DNA of 64,000 nucleotides from Myroides marinus (GTDB taxonomy: Bacteria > Bacteroidota > Bacteroidia > Flavobacteriales > Flavobacteriaceae), in the NCBI RefSeq assembly GCF_900109075.1, contig NZ_FNYS01000005.1, positions 172,712-236,711 of the forward strand, in the 5' to 3' direction. The notes beneath the pieces are model-generated. The model searched no databases and was not told where the DNA came from. It saw only the letters and a program-made list of their open reading frames with translations. A program made the translations under genes and the position numbers. Shown in pieces: positions 15,766 through 24,802 of the stretch. The number at the start of each line of letters is the position of its first letter. The first letter of the stretch is position 1.

Positions 15766-17100
15766 ATGTTTAAATTATTCAAACAACTTTATTTGCAAAA
15801 ACGAGTATATATAGTCCTAGGCTGTATCATTGCTCTATTTGTTCTTGCTTTTATATTTCCAATCCTTTATAATGTTGTTTGGGGAATATTTTTACTACTG
15901 TTTGTTACAGTACTTGTTGACATTACACTGTTATTTACTAAAAAAGATAATATCAACGCTGTTAGAATTTTACCAGAGAAACTATCTAATGGCGATGATA
16001 ACGTTATTTATATTTCAGTAGAAAACAAGTATAATATCACTATACACTGTACTATCATAGACGAAATACCATTTCAATTTCAAAAAAGAGATTTTGAGAT
16101 AAATAGGACTATTCCATCGAAAGAATTAAAGACAATTAGTTATAATCTAAGACCTACTGAACGAGGAGAATACATCTTCGGAAAGCTAAATGTATACATA
16201 TCTAGCCCTCTTAAGCTTATCTCTAGAAGATTAATATTCTGCGATCAAGCCAACTTAGCTACCTATCCTTCATTTATTCAAATGAAAAAATATGACCTAA
16301 TGGCATTTTCTAAAAACAAATATACTTATGGAATGAAGAAAATCAGAAAAATAGGTAATACTACTGAATTTGAACAGATAAAAGAATATGTACTAGGTGA
16401 TGATATCCGAAATATCAACTGGAAAGCTACTGCTAAGTCTAGCCAATTAATGGTCAACCAATTTCAAGACGAGAACACAGAGACTATCTATAACATTATA
16501 GATCGAGGACGTGTGATGCAGATGCCTTTTAAGGGGTTATCTCTACTTGACTATGCTATCAATTCTACTTTAGCATTATCTAACGTTATTTTAAAGAAAA
16601 ATGACAAAGTAGGATTAATGACATTCAATGAGAATATTACCAATCAATTACCTGCAGAAGGAAAAATTAGTCAATTACAAAAGGTTATGGAGCAACTTTA
16701 CAGAGTTCAAACCAACTTTGTAGAGAGTGATTTCGGCAAATTATATGCCCATATCAGACATAAGATTACACACCGAAGTTTAATCATACTGTATACTAAT
16801 TTTGAATCTTTATCAAGCTTAAACAGGCAATTACCCTATCTAAGAGCAATAGCCAAAAACCACGTTCTACTAGTTGTGTTTTTTGAAAATACAGAACTGA
16901 CTAAACTAACGCAAAAGAAAGCTAAAAACTCAGATGAGATTTTTGACAAAGTAATTGCAGAAAAATTTAACTTTGAAAAGCGTTTAATAGTGAATGAATT
17001 AACCAAATATGGTATTCAGTCAATCTTAACCACTCCAGAAGATTTATCCATAAACACGATTAATAAATACCTGAAAATCAAAGCAAAAGGTTCCCTGTAA
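15766..17100 (+). CDS. DUF58 domain protein
   Basis: A 444-residue protein with two adjacent membrane segments near the N-terminus (~14-58). An immunoglobulin-like extracytoplasmic segment follows, and then the DUF58 core with its signature YVLGDDIRNINWKATAKS (~207-224). The C-terminal part has the shape of a vWA-like domain (NIIDRGRVM, LIILYTNF). DUF58 proteins pair with MoxR ATPases, here encoded just upstream. The last gene, an RNA methyltransferase, starts two bases after the stop and is probably a passenger of the operon. Confidence 0.9.
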   Translation: MFKLFKQLYLQKRVYIVLGCIIALFVLAFIFPILYNVVWGIFLLLFVTVLVDITLLFTKKDNINAVRILPEKLSNGDDNVIYISVENKYNITIHCTIIDEIPFQFQKRDFEINRTIPSKELKTISYNLRPTERGEYIFGKLNVYISSPLKLISRRLIFCDQANLATYPSFIQMKKYDLMAFSKNKYTYGMKKIRKIGNTTEFEQIKEYVLGDDIRNINWKATAKSSQLMVNQFQDENTETIYNIIDRGRVMQMPFKGLSLLDYAINSTLALSNVILKKNDKVGLMTFNENITNQLPAEGKISQLQKVMEQLYRVQTNFVESDFGKLYAHIRHKITHRSLIILYTNFESLSSLNRQLPYLRAIAKNHVLLVVFFENTELTKLTQKKAKNSDEIFDKVIAEKFNFEKRLIVNELTKYGIQSILTTPEDLSINTINKYLKIKAKGSL

Positions 17101-17101
17101 T

Positions 17102-17899
17102 ATGATGATTAAAAAAATAGACAGTCCTCAAAACACACTAATCAAAAGCATTGTTCAACTTCAAGAAAAGTCTAGAAACAGAAGACAATCTGGTGCATTT
17201 GTCATTGAAGGACTTCGAGAAATAGAATTAGCGACTAAAGGTGGATATAAATTAAAGACTCTTTTATTCAATGCTGATCTTGTATCAGAAGTATCATTAA
17301 GACCTTATACCTCTAGAGATACAGAACTCATAGAGATATCTAAAGAGGTATATCAAAAACTTGCTTACAGAGATACTACAGAGGGCGTAATTGCTATTGC
17401 TAACACTAAATCATTAAGCTTAGAAGATCTAAAGCTATCTGACAATCCTATTATCTTAGTGGCTGAAGCTACAGAAAAACCAGGTAACTTAGGAGCTATC
17501 TTACGTACAGCAGATGCTGCTAACATTGATGCTGTTATCATTGCTAACCCTAAAAGTGATATCTATAACCCTAACGTTGTACGCTCAAGTGTAGGATGTG
17601 TATTTACTAACCAGATTGCTATGGCTTCTACCACAGATGCTATCGCATTCTTAAAAGAGCACAATATCAACATATACTGTGCTACATTACAAGACTCTAC
17701 TTCTTACCACACTAGAGATTATAAAGAAGCGACTGCCTTCGTAGTAGGTACAGAAGCGACAGGACTTACTCAAGAGTGGAGAGATGCTAGTACTAAGAAT
17801 ATTATCATACCTATGAGTGGAGTGATTGATTCTATGAACGTATCAGTAGCAGCCTCTATCCTACTATTTGAAGCTAAAAGACAAAGAGATTTTAAATAA
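17102..17899 (+). CDS. SpoU/TrmH-family RNA 2'-O-methyltransferase
   Basis: A 265-residue SPOUT enzyme. The N-terminal ~100 residues form the substrate-binding domain (SRNRRQSGAFVIEGLREI). The knot region carries the family motifs EATEKPGNLGAILRTADA (motif 1), VVGTEATGLT (motif 2) and IPMSGVIDSMNVSVAASI (motif 3), which bind AdoMet. It resembles RlmB and TrmH, which modify 23S rRNA or tRNA; sequence alone does not settle the target. An alternative ATG lies one codon downstream. Confidence 0.88.
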   Translation: MMIKKIDSPQNTLIKSIVQLQEKSRNRRQSGAFVIEGLREIELATKGGYKLKTLLFNADLVSEVSLRPYTSRDTELIEISKEVYQKLAYRDTTEGVIAIANTKSLSLEDLKLSDNPIILVAEATEKPGNLGAILRTADAANIDAVIIANPKSDIYNPNVVRSSVGCVFTNQIAMASTTDAIAFLKEHNINIYCATLQDSTSYHTRDYKEATAFVVGTEATGLTQEWRDASTKNIIIPMSGVIDSMNVSVAASILLFEAKRQRDFK

Positions 17900-17932
17900 A
17901 CAATATTAAGGCCTTATACTAGGTTCTTCCTC

Positions 17933-17985
17933 TATGCTCTATTATGTGTACTACTTATAGTACACATAATAGAGCATATTTTTTT
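17933..17985 (+). terminator. Strong terminator of the MoxR operon
   Basis: A perfect 20-bp stem (17933-17952 with 17959-17978; left arm starts TATGCTCTATTATG) with a 6-nt loop is followed by seven T. It is the most stable hairpin in this part of the window and closes the operon that starts at 10820. Confidence 0.9.
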
Positions 17986-18513
17986 GTTCCCATTTTAAAA
18001 CTCCTGCCCTTAGACATACCACTCTCATGCAATCTTAAAGGACAATAAGAGAACAATAAATGAACATTTCATCGACAAAAGGCCTCTCCACTCAACTAAA
18101 CTCGTTGTATTCTCCATGAATTGTCGATGGATCTCGCTCTAACTCACTATTTATAAGCCTTTACAGAGACTATCAATTCTATCTCTCTTTCACACAAAAA
18201 CAACACAACCTTAAAAATCAACAAGTTACACAAAACAAAATCTTTATTAGAGGAAAGAACATACCTCTTTTTTTTAAAATAAGTGCTAAAAACAATCAAA
18301 TGACACTTAAAAAAGAAAAAGTGAGTAAAAAAGAACCTAATTGATTACATAAATGCTCATTATTAGCGATGAAAAACAAAAAACAATTTTCTTTTTTTAA
18401 CTCACTGCCCTATTTTACTATCTACACCAGCAAAAAAATAACAGCCCCTCAATAATTGTTCTCTATCTCCCAAATAGCTGTAAATAGGTATAACTTCTTA
18501 ACTGTAATTATCC
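17986..18513. other. Gene-free AT-rich region
   Basis: No plausible reading frame on either strand. An inverted repeat CATCGACAA (18070-18078) / TTGTCGATG (18121-18129) and a weak hairpin with a T8 tail (AGAGG at 18249, CCTCT at 18264) are the only structures I see. No tRNA or known RNA is recognisable. Confidence 0.6.
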
Positions 18514-18521
18514 TATTTTTG
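18514..18521 (+). promoter_or_regulatory. -7 box before the WG/Sel1 repeat gene
   Basis: TATTTTTG matches TAnnTTTG 20 bp before the ATG at 18542. No good -33 element lies at the usual distance. Confidence 0.4.
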
Positions 18522-18541
18522 AAGGCAAAACAAGAAGTATC

Positions 18542-21139
18542 ATGGGACATAGACATATAGTTAGCAATATAGAATTAACATCACAAGGAGAAGTAGAACA
18601 TCAGTTTGTAGGTGAGTGGAAATATGAGATTCCCCTATTTTTTTTCCCTTTATTCTGTATTCCTATACAATTCAACGAATTAAAAAACTATAGTCTAAAG
18701 CCTTCTTACCTTCTATACTTCAGGATGAAAGAGGCGATGCCTATTTTTAAGCAGTTTCACCAGTGGATACAAGGCCATATTGATGAATTAATACCTCAAG
18801 AACATCAACCTAAATACACCGAATCGTATAATAAACAAGTATACTACTTCAATAACTTAGAGGGAGACTGTCTAATGTTAGATGGTTCTGATGTGTATAA
18901 TATGAGCGAAGGCAGTCACAAGAAGTTGGCAAAAGAGTACTTAGTGACTTTACAAGGGTTAGCAGCTGAGTTTAAAGAATTATTAGACAGCAATGCAAGT
19001 GTGGAGCAGTTCAACAATTCAGATATCGCTACCTACTTCTTTCCTTTTAGCACTTTCCAGGAGTACTTAAATAACGACAATGCTAATTATGGTTGGGATT
19101 GGTTAGAAATAGCCTTCCAGCCTAACTATGACTTTCTACATTTTGAAGAAAATGAGAAATGGGGTATTAAAAAACTTGATGGAGAGATTATACTACCTGC
19201 CCTATATGATGGAATTGGAGAATTTGAAGAAAGTGGATTAGCATACATCATCTTAAATGACAAATGTGGACTTATTGATAAAACAGGAAAGATTGTATTA
19301 GAACCTGTTTGGGATTATGTAAGTGATACTGCTGTTACCTATATATCTGGTGACAATAATGACTTTGACGATTACGAGACTGTGATTACTTGTTCTTTAA
19401 AAAAGGAGGAGAAATACGCTTTTTACAATATCAGTACACATGAGTTTCTTTCTGATTTTATCTATGACGAAATAGAGCTCCTAAACGAAGAATACTTCAA
19501 TGTATTACAAGGAGACCTATATGCCGTGTTTAATTACAAAGGAGAAGAGTGTATTCCATTTACCTCTACTGCTCCTTTTGAGTATTACTACTTGTATTTC
19601 TGTGGAAAACAGAAGAACAAGAATATTATGTATTCAAACTCATTTGGCTTTATTGGTAACTACGATTTTAGTGATATATCAGACATTGGCACTGATAAGT
19701 GTCTTTTAGTTCCTTCAACTCTTGGACCTAAACTAAAAAAGATAATCAATGCACAAGGAGAACTTGTATTAGATAACATAAAGACTGCAGAAGGGTTAAC
19801 AGATAAGTGTATCAAAGTAATCACTGATGAAGGAGTGTCTATCTATGATATTGAGCTTAAGGCATTTTTGTTTGAACCTATCAAAGGCCGCATTGAGAAA
19901 TACATCTTGATGAATATCAACCTACAGATAGGTCAAGTCTATGTAAGCTCTGGCAAAAAGAAAGGAGTTTATGACTGTATCAAACGTTTATGGGCAATCC
20001 CATTACAAGTTGCTACTGACTTAACCATCTTGTCAGATGAAGTGTATGCAAGTAAGAATAACCTATGGGCTATAACTCCTATGGAGACAACAGATCCTGT
20101 TATTACTGATTGTAATTATATCGCCTTACACCCTTTAAACAATACTCCTCAAGAGATCATTGTGTATAAAGACAATACTGTCTATATCTGGACTGATGGT
20201 TCTTTACAACTATTACCGAATACACAGTTATTAGCCTTAGCTACACGTATGCATTATAATGCTGAAGGAGAAGTTGGCCTATTTAGCCCTTATTTCACAG
20301 CACAGGCTAAACACTTTACCCTATCTGATTATAAAGCATTGGAGCCTTATTATATCACTAAGATTAAGGATTATTACTTAGAACATGATCACTCTGAGCT
20401 ATATGAACAAATTCTAAGCTATGCGGAAGAACTAAATAACGATGAGCTACTACAGGATCTTGGTTATCGCTATTTGACAGAAGAAGCTTATATTGATTAT
20501 CCTAAAGCAATGAAACTCTTTTTAAAGGCTTCTGAGCTTGGTAATAACTACGCCGCTACGAATATAGGGTATATGTATTTTGAGTCCTTAGGTGTGTCTT
20601 ATGATAGCATTAAAGGAGTTGAATATTATAAACTCGGAGCAGAAAGAGGAAATAATCAAGCAAAACTAAACTTAGCTTATTTATACTATCAAGGAGCTGA
20701 AGGAATAGAACTAAACTTCGAAGAAGCATTAAAATACTTCTTACCTCTTGACAAAGTTTGGGGCTTTTACGTTGCTAACTATATTGCAGATTGCTACTAT
20801 TTATTAGGTGAGTATAAGAAAGCAATGAAATACATCAAAAAAGACATTAAAGAAGAAGATCACTTAGGCTCTTTTTTAATGGGTAAATTTTATAATTTAG
20901 GTCTTGAAGTAAAACAAGACACTGCTAAAGCAATCGAATACTTTGAACAGGCAGTAGAAAAAGGTTATGTACATGCTGCAACAGATTTGTTGTATATTTA
21001 TGCATATGATGAAGGTTTTAAAAACAGTGAAAAACTCGCTCATTACTTAACTATAGCTAAGAAGAATGACTTGTATATTCCTACGGAACTACAAGAAAAA
21101 AGCTTTCTAAAAAAGATATTAGGTAAATGGTTTAAGTAG
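18542..21139 (+). CDS. WG-repeat and Sel1-like repeat protein
   Basis: An 865-residue protein without a signal peptide. Residues 1-~200 are unrecognised. Residues ~210-~520 contain WG (KWG-type) repeats, clearest at KWGIKKLDGEIILPALYDGI and CGLIDKTGKIVLEPVWDYV, with weaker copies after. Residues ~660-830 carry Sel1-like TPRs (YPKAMKLFLKASELGNNYAA, GVEYYKLGAERGNNQAKL, AIEYFEQAVEKGYVHAA). Both repeat types mediate protein contacts. The family is common in Bacteroidota with unknown function. It stands alone behind a 640-bp gap. Confidence 0.8.
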   Translation: MGHRHIVSNIELTSQGEVEHQFVGEWKYEIPLFFFPLFCIPIQFNELKNYSLKPSYLLYFRMKEAMPIFKQFHQWIQGHIDELIPQEHQPKYTESYNKQVYYFNNLEGDCLMLDGSDVYNMSEGSHKKLAKEYLVTLQGLAAEFKELLDSNASVEQFNNSDIATYFFPFSTFQEYLNNDNANYGWDWLEIAFQPNYDFLHFEENEKWGIKKLDGEIILPALYDGIGEFEESGLAYIILNDKCGLIDKTGKIVLEPVWDYVSDTAVTYISGDNNDFDDYETVITCSLKKEEKYAFYNISTHEFLSDFIYDEIELLNEEYFNVLQGDLYAVFNYKGEECIPFTSTAPFEYYYLYFCGKQKNKNIMYSNSFGFIGNYDFSDISDIGTDKCLLVPSTLGPKLKKIINAQGELVLDNIKTAEGLTDKCIKVITDEGVSIYDIELKAFLFEPIKGRIEKYILMNINLQIGQVYVSSGKKKGVYDCIKRLWAIPLQVATDLTILSDEVYASKNNLWAITPMETTDPVITDCNYIALHPLNNTPQEIIVYKDNTVYIWTDGSLQLLPNTQLLALATRMHYNAEGEVGLFSPYFTAQAKHFTLSDYKALEPYYITKIKDYYLEHDHSELYEQILSYAEELNNDELLQDLGYRYLTEEAYIDYPKAMKLFLKASELGNNYAATNIGYMYFESLGVSYDSIKGVEYYKLGAERGNNQAKLNLAYLYYQGAEGIELNFEEALKYFLPLDKVWGFYVANYIADCYYLLGEYKKAMKYIKKDIKEEDHLGSFLMGKFYNLGLEVKQDTAKAIEYFEQAVEKGYVHAATDLLYIYAYDEGFKNSEKLAHYLTIAKKNDLYIPTELQEKSFLKKILGKWFK

Positions 21140-21151
21140 TTTTGGGTTTAT

Positions 21152-21173
21152 GGTAAACTGTTTACGGTTTACC
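21152..21173. repeat. Small inverted repeat between the WG gene and the GNAT gene
   Basis: GGTAAAC (21152-21158) and GTTTACC (21167-21173) with an 8-nt spacer. No T-run follows, so it is at best a weak terminator or a protein site. Confidence 0.3.
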
Positions 21174-21213
21174 TACCACTCTTCCTTTGTCCTATTCCCT
21201 ACTCCCTAAAAAT

Positions 21214-21678
21214 ATGATACACATACGCCCAGCCATATTAGAGGATATACCTCAACTACAACTGCTTTATCAAAAGCAGTTCGTAGTCATGCAAGAGTAC
21301 CAACCAGAGTACTTTAAAGCAGACCTACCAGCTATTGACTTCTTAGAAGAAACAATACAGTCAGACGAATGGGATTTCTTAGTCGCTGTAGATAAAGATC
21401 AACTTATCGGTATGGTAGCACTGTTTATAGAGCATACTCTACCCTACGAATGCTTTGTACAACACAGATACCTCAACTTTGCAGATATCTATGTAGAACC
21501 AGCATACAGAAATTTAGGCATCGGCAAGCAACTTATAGACGCTGTCAAACAATGGGCAAAAGACAAAAAGGTAGATTATATAGAGCTTTTGGTAGTGGAA
21601 CAAAACAAACGTGCTTATGACCTCTACCTTAAAGAACATTTCGAACCTGTACACACAGTGATGAGGTATAAGATTTAA
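21214..21678 (+). CDS. GNAT-family N-acetyltransferase (paralogue A)
   Basis: About 154 residues from the ATG at 21214. The longer open frame begins with a TTG at 21187 that adds nine residues absent from the paralogue. The acetyl-CoA loop is EPAYRNLGIGKQLIDAVKQW (R/Q-x-x-G-x-G/A type, here RNLGIG), followed by EQNKRAYDLYLKEHFE. It is clearly related to the GNAT encoded at 26123: both have the FVQ(H/Q)R segment, KVDY(I/F)EL and the final MR(Y/M). Such small GNATs acetylate amines or protein N-termini; the substrate is unknown. Confidence 0.85.
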   Translation: MIHIRPAILEDIPQLQLLYQKQFVVMQEYQPEYFKADLPAIDFLEETIQSDEWDFLVAVDKDQLIGMVALFIEHTLPYECFVQHRYLNFADIYVEPAYRNLGIGKQLIDAVKQWAKDKKVDYIELLVVEQNKRAYDLYLKEHFEPVHTVMRYKI

Positions 21679-21682
21679 TACA

Positions 21683-21720
21683 AACCCCGTGTAACATATC
21701 AGTTACACGGGGTTATTTTA
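21683..21720 (+). terminator. Terminator of the GNAT gene
   Basis: AACCCCGTGTAAC (21683-21695) pairs perfectly with GTTACACGGGGTT (21702-21714) across a 6-nt loop, then ATTTTA. Confidence 0.85.
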
Positions 21721-21839
21721 TTCTTTCAATGCTTTTACAATTCCGAAACTCAGCAATAAGGCGATTAATACTCTCTAACTTACTTATTAATGACCAGTGT
21801 TATACGTTGATCCTAAAAAAAAGAAAAAACACAAAATCA

Positions 21840-22742
21840 TTATACCTCCCACTTCTCCTTTAGCAGCTCTTGAAGTTGTGTAATTTCTTCAGCATACATC
21901 GTTTTCTTACGCGTACCGAAGTATAATGTATTCTCCAAAGGTGTTGCACCTTCCCATACCACTTTTATCTTTTTGGACTGAATAGCATCTGCACATAAAA
22001 AGTCAGGCACTACAGCCACTCCACTTCCATTACTTAAACAGCGTACGATAGAACTAATATTAGGCACAATATAGTTTGGGCTAAAGTCAGGGTGTTGTTT
22101 AAAGTGTGTTAACCAAAAGTTCTTTAGGTGCTCCATATCCGCAGCTGTACTATACCATAAGAGCTGTTTTAATAAATTACCTGCCTCTTTGACTTTACCA
22201 TTGCTTAATAGCTTCTCTATTTCCTCCGTATTAGTATCACAACCAGCTATTAGTACTAAGCGTTCTTTAGAGAAAGCATTGTACTCTAAGTTAGGTTGGT
22301 TCCCTTTTTGAGGAGTTATAATTAAGTCCAATAATCCATTGTCTAAATCCTGCTGCATCTGAGGGTACTCGCCAAACTTGATAATTAAGTTAAAAGGCAA
22401 AGTAGCGATATGCTCTTCTAAAGTATATTGAAAAGTCTCAAAACACATTCCCACACTAATCGTAGTACGCTCTTCTTGTGCGCGTTTATGAAAGTGTTGT
22501 TCTGCTACTTCCATACGATTAAGAGGTTCTAATATACAATTGTACAATATCTTTCCTTTCTCTGTCGGCACCATCTTTCTTGCAGAACGATCAAACAGCT
22601 TATACCCTGTATAAGCTTCTAAAGAGTTCAGGTGTAAGCTCACCCCTGGTTGCGAGATAAATAACTCTTGCGCAGCAGCAGATAGCGTACCTGTCTCATA
22701 TATAGCTTTAAAGGTTCTCACCCATTCTAAATTCCAACGCAT
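21840..22742 (-). CDS. LysR-family transcriptional regulator
   Basis: A 300-residue regulator. The N-terminal winged helix-turn-helix spans ~1-65 (WVRTFKAIYETGTLSAAAQ, FISQPGVSLHLNSLEAYTG). The C-terminal ~210 residues form the effector-binding periplasmic-binding-protein-like domain. It diverges from the mdaB-like operon with a 153-bp gap, the classic LysR arrangement, so it probably controls that operon and itself. By analogy with regulators of quinone reductases, a quinone or electrophile may be the inducer; this is inference. Confidence 0.9.
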   Translation of the reverse strand: MRWNLEWVRTFKAIYETGTLSAAAQELFISQPGVSLHLNSLEAYTGYKLFDRSARKMVPTEKGKILYNCILEPLNRMEVAEQHFHKRAQEERTTISVGMCFETFQYTLEEHIATLPFNLIIKFGEYPQMQQDLDNGLLDLIITPQKGNQPNLEYNAFSKERLVLIAGCDTNTEEIEKLLSNGKVKEAGNLLKQLLWYSTAADMEHLKNFWLTHFKQHPDFSPNYIVPNISSIVRCLSNGSGVAVVPDFLCADAIQSKKIKVVWEGATPLENTLYFGTRKKTMYAEEITQLQELLKEKWEV

Positions 22743-22799
22743 AATTCATTGTTTTTGTCCTACAAAAATACAGTTTAATTTATTCAATCCACATAATAA

Positions 22800-22856
22800 A
22801 CTATCAGTATTATAATACACTACTATAATATAAGTTATTTTTATAATACATAAAAC
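22800..22856. promoter_or_regulatory. Candidate LysR operator region
   Basis: The divergent gap holds a perfect 12-bp palindrome GTATTATAATAC (22807-22818) and two more copies of its core (TATAATAT around 22824-22831, TATAATAC around 22842-22849). Several AT-rich sites in one gap fit a LysR regulator that binds upstream and bends toward the promoter. Confidence 0.45.
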
Positions 22857-22895
22857 TAATAGAACTTTGCACTATCAATAATTAAAATAATACAA

Positions 22896-23516
22896 ATGAA
22901 AAAGATATTTATAATTAACGGAGGGCAAACATTTGCACATTCAGGTGGTTTATTCAACAACACATTAACAGATTGGACTCAACAAACATTAGAAGATTTA
23001 GGATATGAAGTACGCGTTACGAATATCAATAATCCCTTTGATACTAACGAAGAAGCAGAAAACTATAAATGGGCAGATACTATTATCTATCACACTCCTA
23101 TATGGTGGTTTCAAGTTCCTAATGCTCTAAAAAAATATATTGATGAGGTATTTACAGCAGGGCACAATAACGGTATCTATGCTAATGATGGTAGAAGTAG
23201 AAAGAACCCTGACATCAACTATGGTACAGGTGGGCTAATGCATGGTAAACACTATATGGTTACCTCATCTTGGAATGCTCCAAAAACAGCATTTACACTA
23301 CCTGGTGAATTCTTTGACGAACATACAGAAGATGAAGGAGTACTATTCGGTTTTCACAAGATGAACCAATTTATAGGTTTAAAAAGAATTGAAGGTTTCC
23401 ACTTTCACGATTTAGAAAAGAACTGCACAGAAGAGAGATTAAATATGTATCACAGAGACTACGTACAGCATCTAAAAAACCAATTTATCAATATAACTGA
23501 ATCGCAATTAGCATAA
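22896..23516 (+). CDS. mdaB: MdaB-like NAD(P)H quinone oxidoreductase
   Basis: A 206-residue flavodoxin-fold enzyme. The start KKIFIINGGQTFAHSGGLFN is the FMN/FAD phosphate loop of the MdaB (modulator of drug activity B) family. YHTPIWWFQVPNALKKYIDEV and YMVTSSWNAP (~118-127) are further family motifs. MdaB reduces quinones by two electrons to avoid semiquinone radicals. The next gene encodes a YgiN-like monooxygenase, which in E. coli forms a quinone cycle with MdaB. It is the first gene of an operon divergent from a LysR regulator. Confidence 0.88.
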   Translation: MKKIFIINGGQTFAHSGGLFNNTLTDWTQQTLEDLGYEVRVTNINNPFDTNEEAENYKWADTIIYHTPIWWFQVPNALKKYIDEVFTAGHNNGIYANDGRSRKNPDINYGTGGLMHGKHYMVTSSWNAPKTAFTLPGEFFDEHTEDEGVLFGFHKMNQFIGLKRIEGFHFHDLEKNCTEERLNMYHRDYVQHLKNQFINITESQLA

Positions 23517-23522
23517 ATAATA

Positions 23523-23810
23523 ATGAACGTAATTATAACAGCTATAATAAAGGCAAAGCCTTCCTTTAAAGAAGAAGTACATAGTACGCTACTTAACATG
23601 GTTAAGCAAACTCGAAAAGAAGAAGCTTGTATTCTATATGATTTACATCAAGATCTATCAGATGCAAACACTTTTATCTTTTATGAAATATGGCAAGACC
23701 AAGAAGGTTTAGATAAACACAACCAACAACCTTATATCAAGGAATTTGGCAGTTTAATAGAATCACATTTACAAGAACAACCACAAATATACTTAACACA
23801 AAAAATTTAA
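23523..23810 (+). CDS. ygiN: YgiN-like quinol monooxygenase (ABM domain)
   Basis: A 95-residue protein made of a single antibiotic-biosynthesis-monooxygenase domain (ferredoxin-like dimer). Typical segments are VIITAIIKAKPSFKEEV, CILYDLHQDLSD and FIFYEIWQDQEGLDKH. E. coli YgiN oxidises menadiol back to menadione and is paired with MdaB; the same pair is adjacent here, 6 bp apart. Heme-degrading ABM proteins are an alternative, but nothing nearby points to haem uptake. Confidence 0.82.
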   Translation: MNVIITAIIKAKPSFKEEVHSTLLNMVKQTRKEEACILYDLHQDLSDANTFIFYEIWQDQEGLDKHNQQPYIKEFGSLIESHLQEQPQIYLTQKI

Positions 23811-23814
23811 TACA

Positions 23815-24798
23815 ATGGAATACAGAAAATTAGGAAATACAGACTTAGAACTATCTACAATTACTTATGGAGCTTTTGCTATAGGTGGTAATATGTGGGG
23901 TGGTAACGAACAAAAAGACTCTATCGAATCAGTAAGAGCATCTATTGATCACGGAGTAACAACTTTAGACACAGCTCCTTTCTATGGATTTGGATTAAGC
24001 GAAGAAATGATAGGTCAAGCTATTAAAGGCTATGACAGAAGTAAAATACAACTATTAAGCAAATTTGGTTTAGTATGGGATGGTAGTAATCAAGGACGCG
24101 GAGAACACTTCTTTGACGCTGAAGACGCTGGTAAGACAATTCCTATCTATAAATATGCTTCAAAGGCTAATGTTATCAAAGAAGTAGAGGAGAGTTTAAG
24201 ACGTTTACAAACGGACTATATTGATCTATTACAAATCCACTGGCCTGATAACACTACTCCTATCGCAGAGACAATGGAAGCGTTAGACACCTTAATTCAA
24301 CAAGGTAAAATACGTGCTGCTGGAGTGAGTAACTACAGTGTAGATCAAGTAAAAGAAGCTCGCCAAACACTAAATATAGCAAGTAACCAAGTAGGTTATA
24401 GCATGCTAAACAGAGGAATAGAACAAGACTTAGTTCCTTATGCTTTAGACAACAATTTAGGAATTATCGTATATAGCCCAATGGAAAGAGGATTATTAAC
24501 AGGAAAGTACTTCAGAGATGGTAAACTAAAAGACAACGATCACCGCAATGGATACTTCCAGCAGTTTGACTTACAGAAAGTAGAAGCTTTCTTAAATGCA
24601 ATCACTCCATTGGCTAATGAAAAAGGAGCTACACTATCTCAATTAGTATTGAGATGGACAAGCTTACAACCTGCTATCTCAGTGGTTCTTGCTGGAGCAC
24701 GTAATGCAGAACAAGCTATCGCTAATGCTAAAGCAATGAATATCATACTTACTACTGATGAGATTAACTTCATCAATACAGAATTAGCTAAAATCTAA
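23815..24798 (+). CDS. Aldo/keto reductase
   Basis: A 327-residue TIM-barrel NADPH oxidoreductase. The catalytic tetrad can be read as Asp in LDTAPFYGFGLSEE (with Tyr), Lys in LLSKFGLVWDG and His in LLQIHWPD. The cofactor end is SVVLAGARNAEQAIAN. It belongs to the family near YajO/Tas-like reductases. The gene lies 4 bp after the ygiN-like gene and probably detoxifies carbonyl products in the same stress response. The exact substrate is unknown. Confidence 0.9.
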   Translation: MEYRKLGNTDLELSTITYGAFAIGGNMWGGNEQKDSIESVRASIDHGVTTLDTAPFYGFGLSEEMIGQAIKGYDRSKIQLLSKFGLVWDGSNQGRGEHFFDAEDAGKTIPIYKYASKANVIKEVEESLRRLQTDYIDLLQIHWPDNTTPIAETMEALDTLIQQGKIRAAGVSNYSVDQVKEARQTLNIASNQVGYSMLNRGIEQDLVPYALDNNLGIIVYSPMERGLLTGKYFRDGKLKDNDHRNGYFQQFDLQKVEAFLNAITPLANEKGATLSQLVLRWTSLQPAISVVLAGARNAEQAIANAKAMNIILTTDEINFINTELAKI

Positions 24799-24802
24799 TA
24801 CA

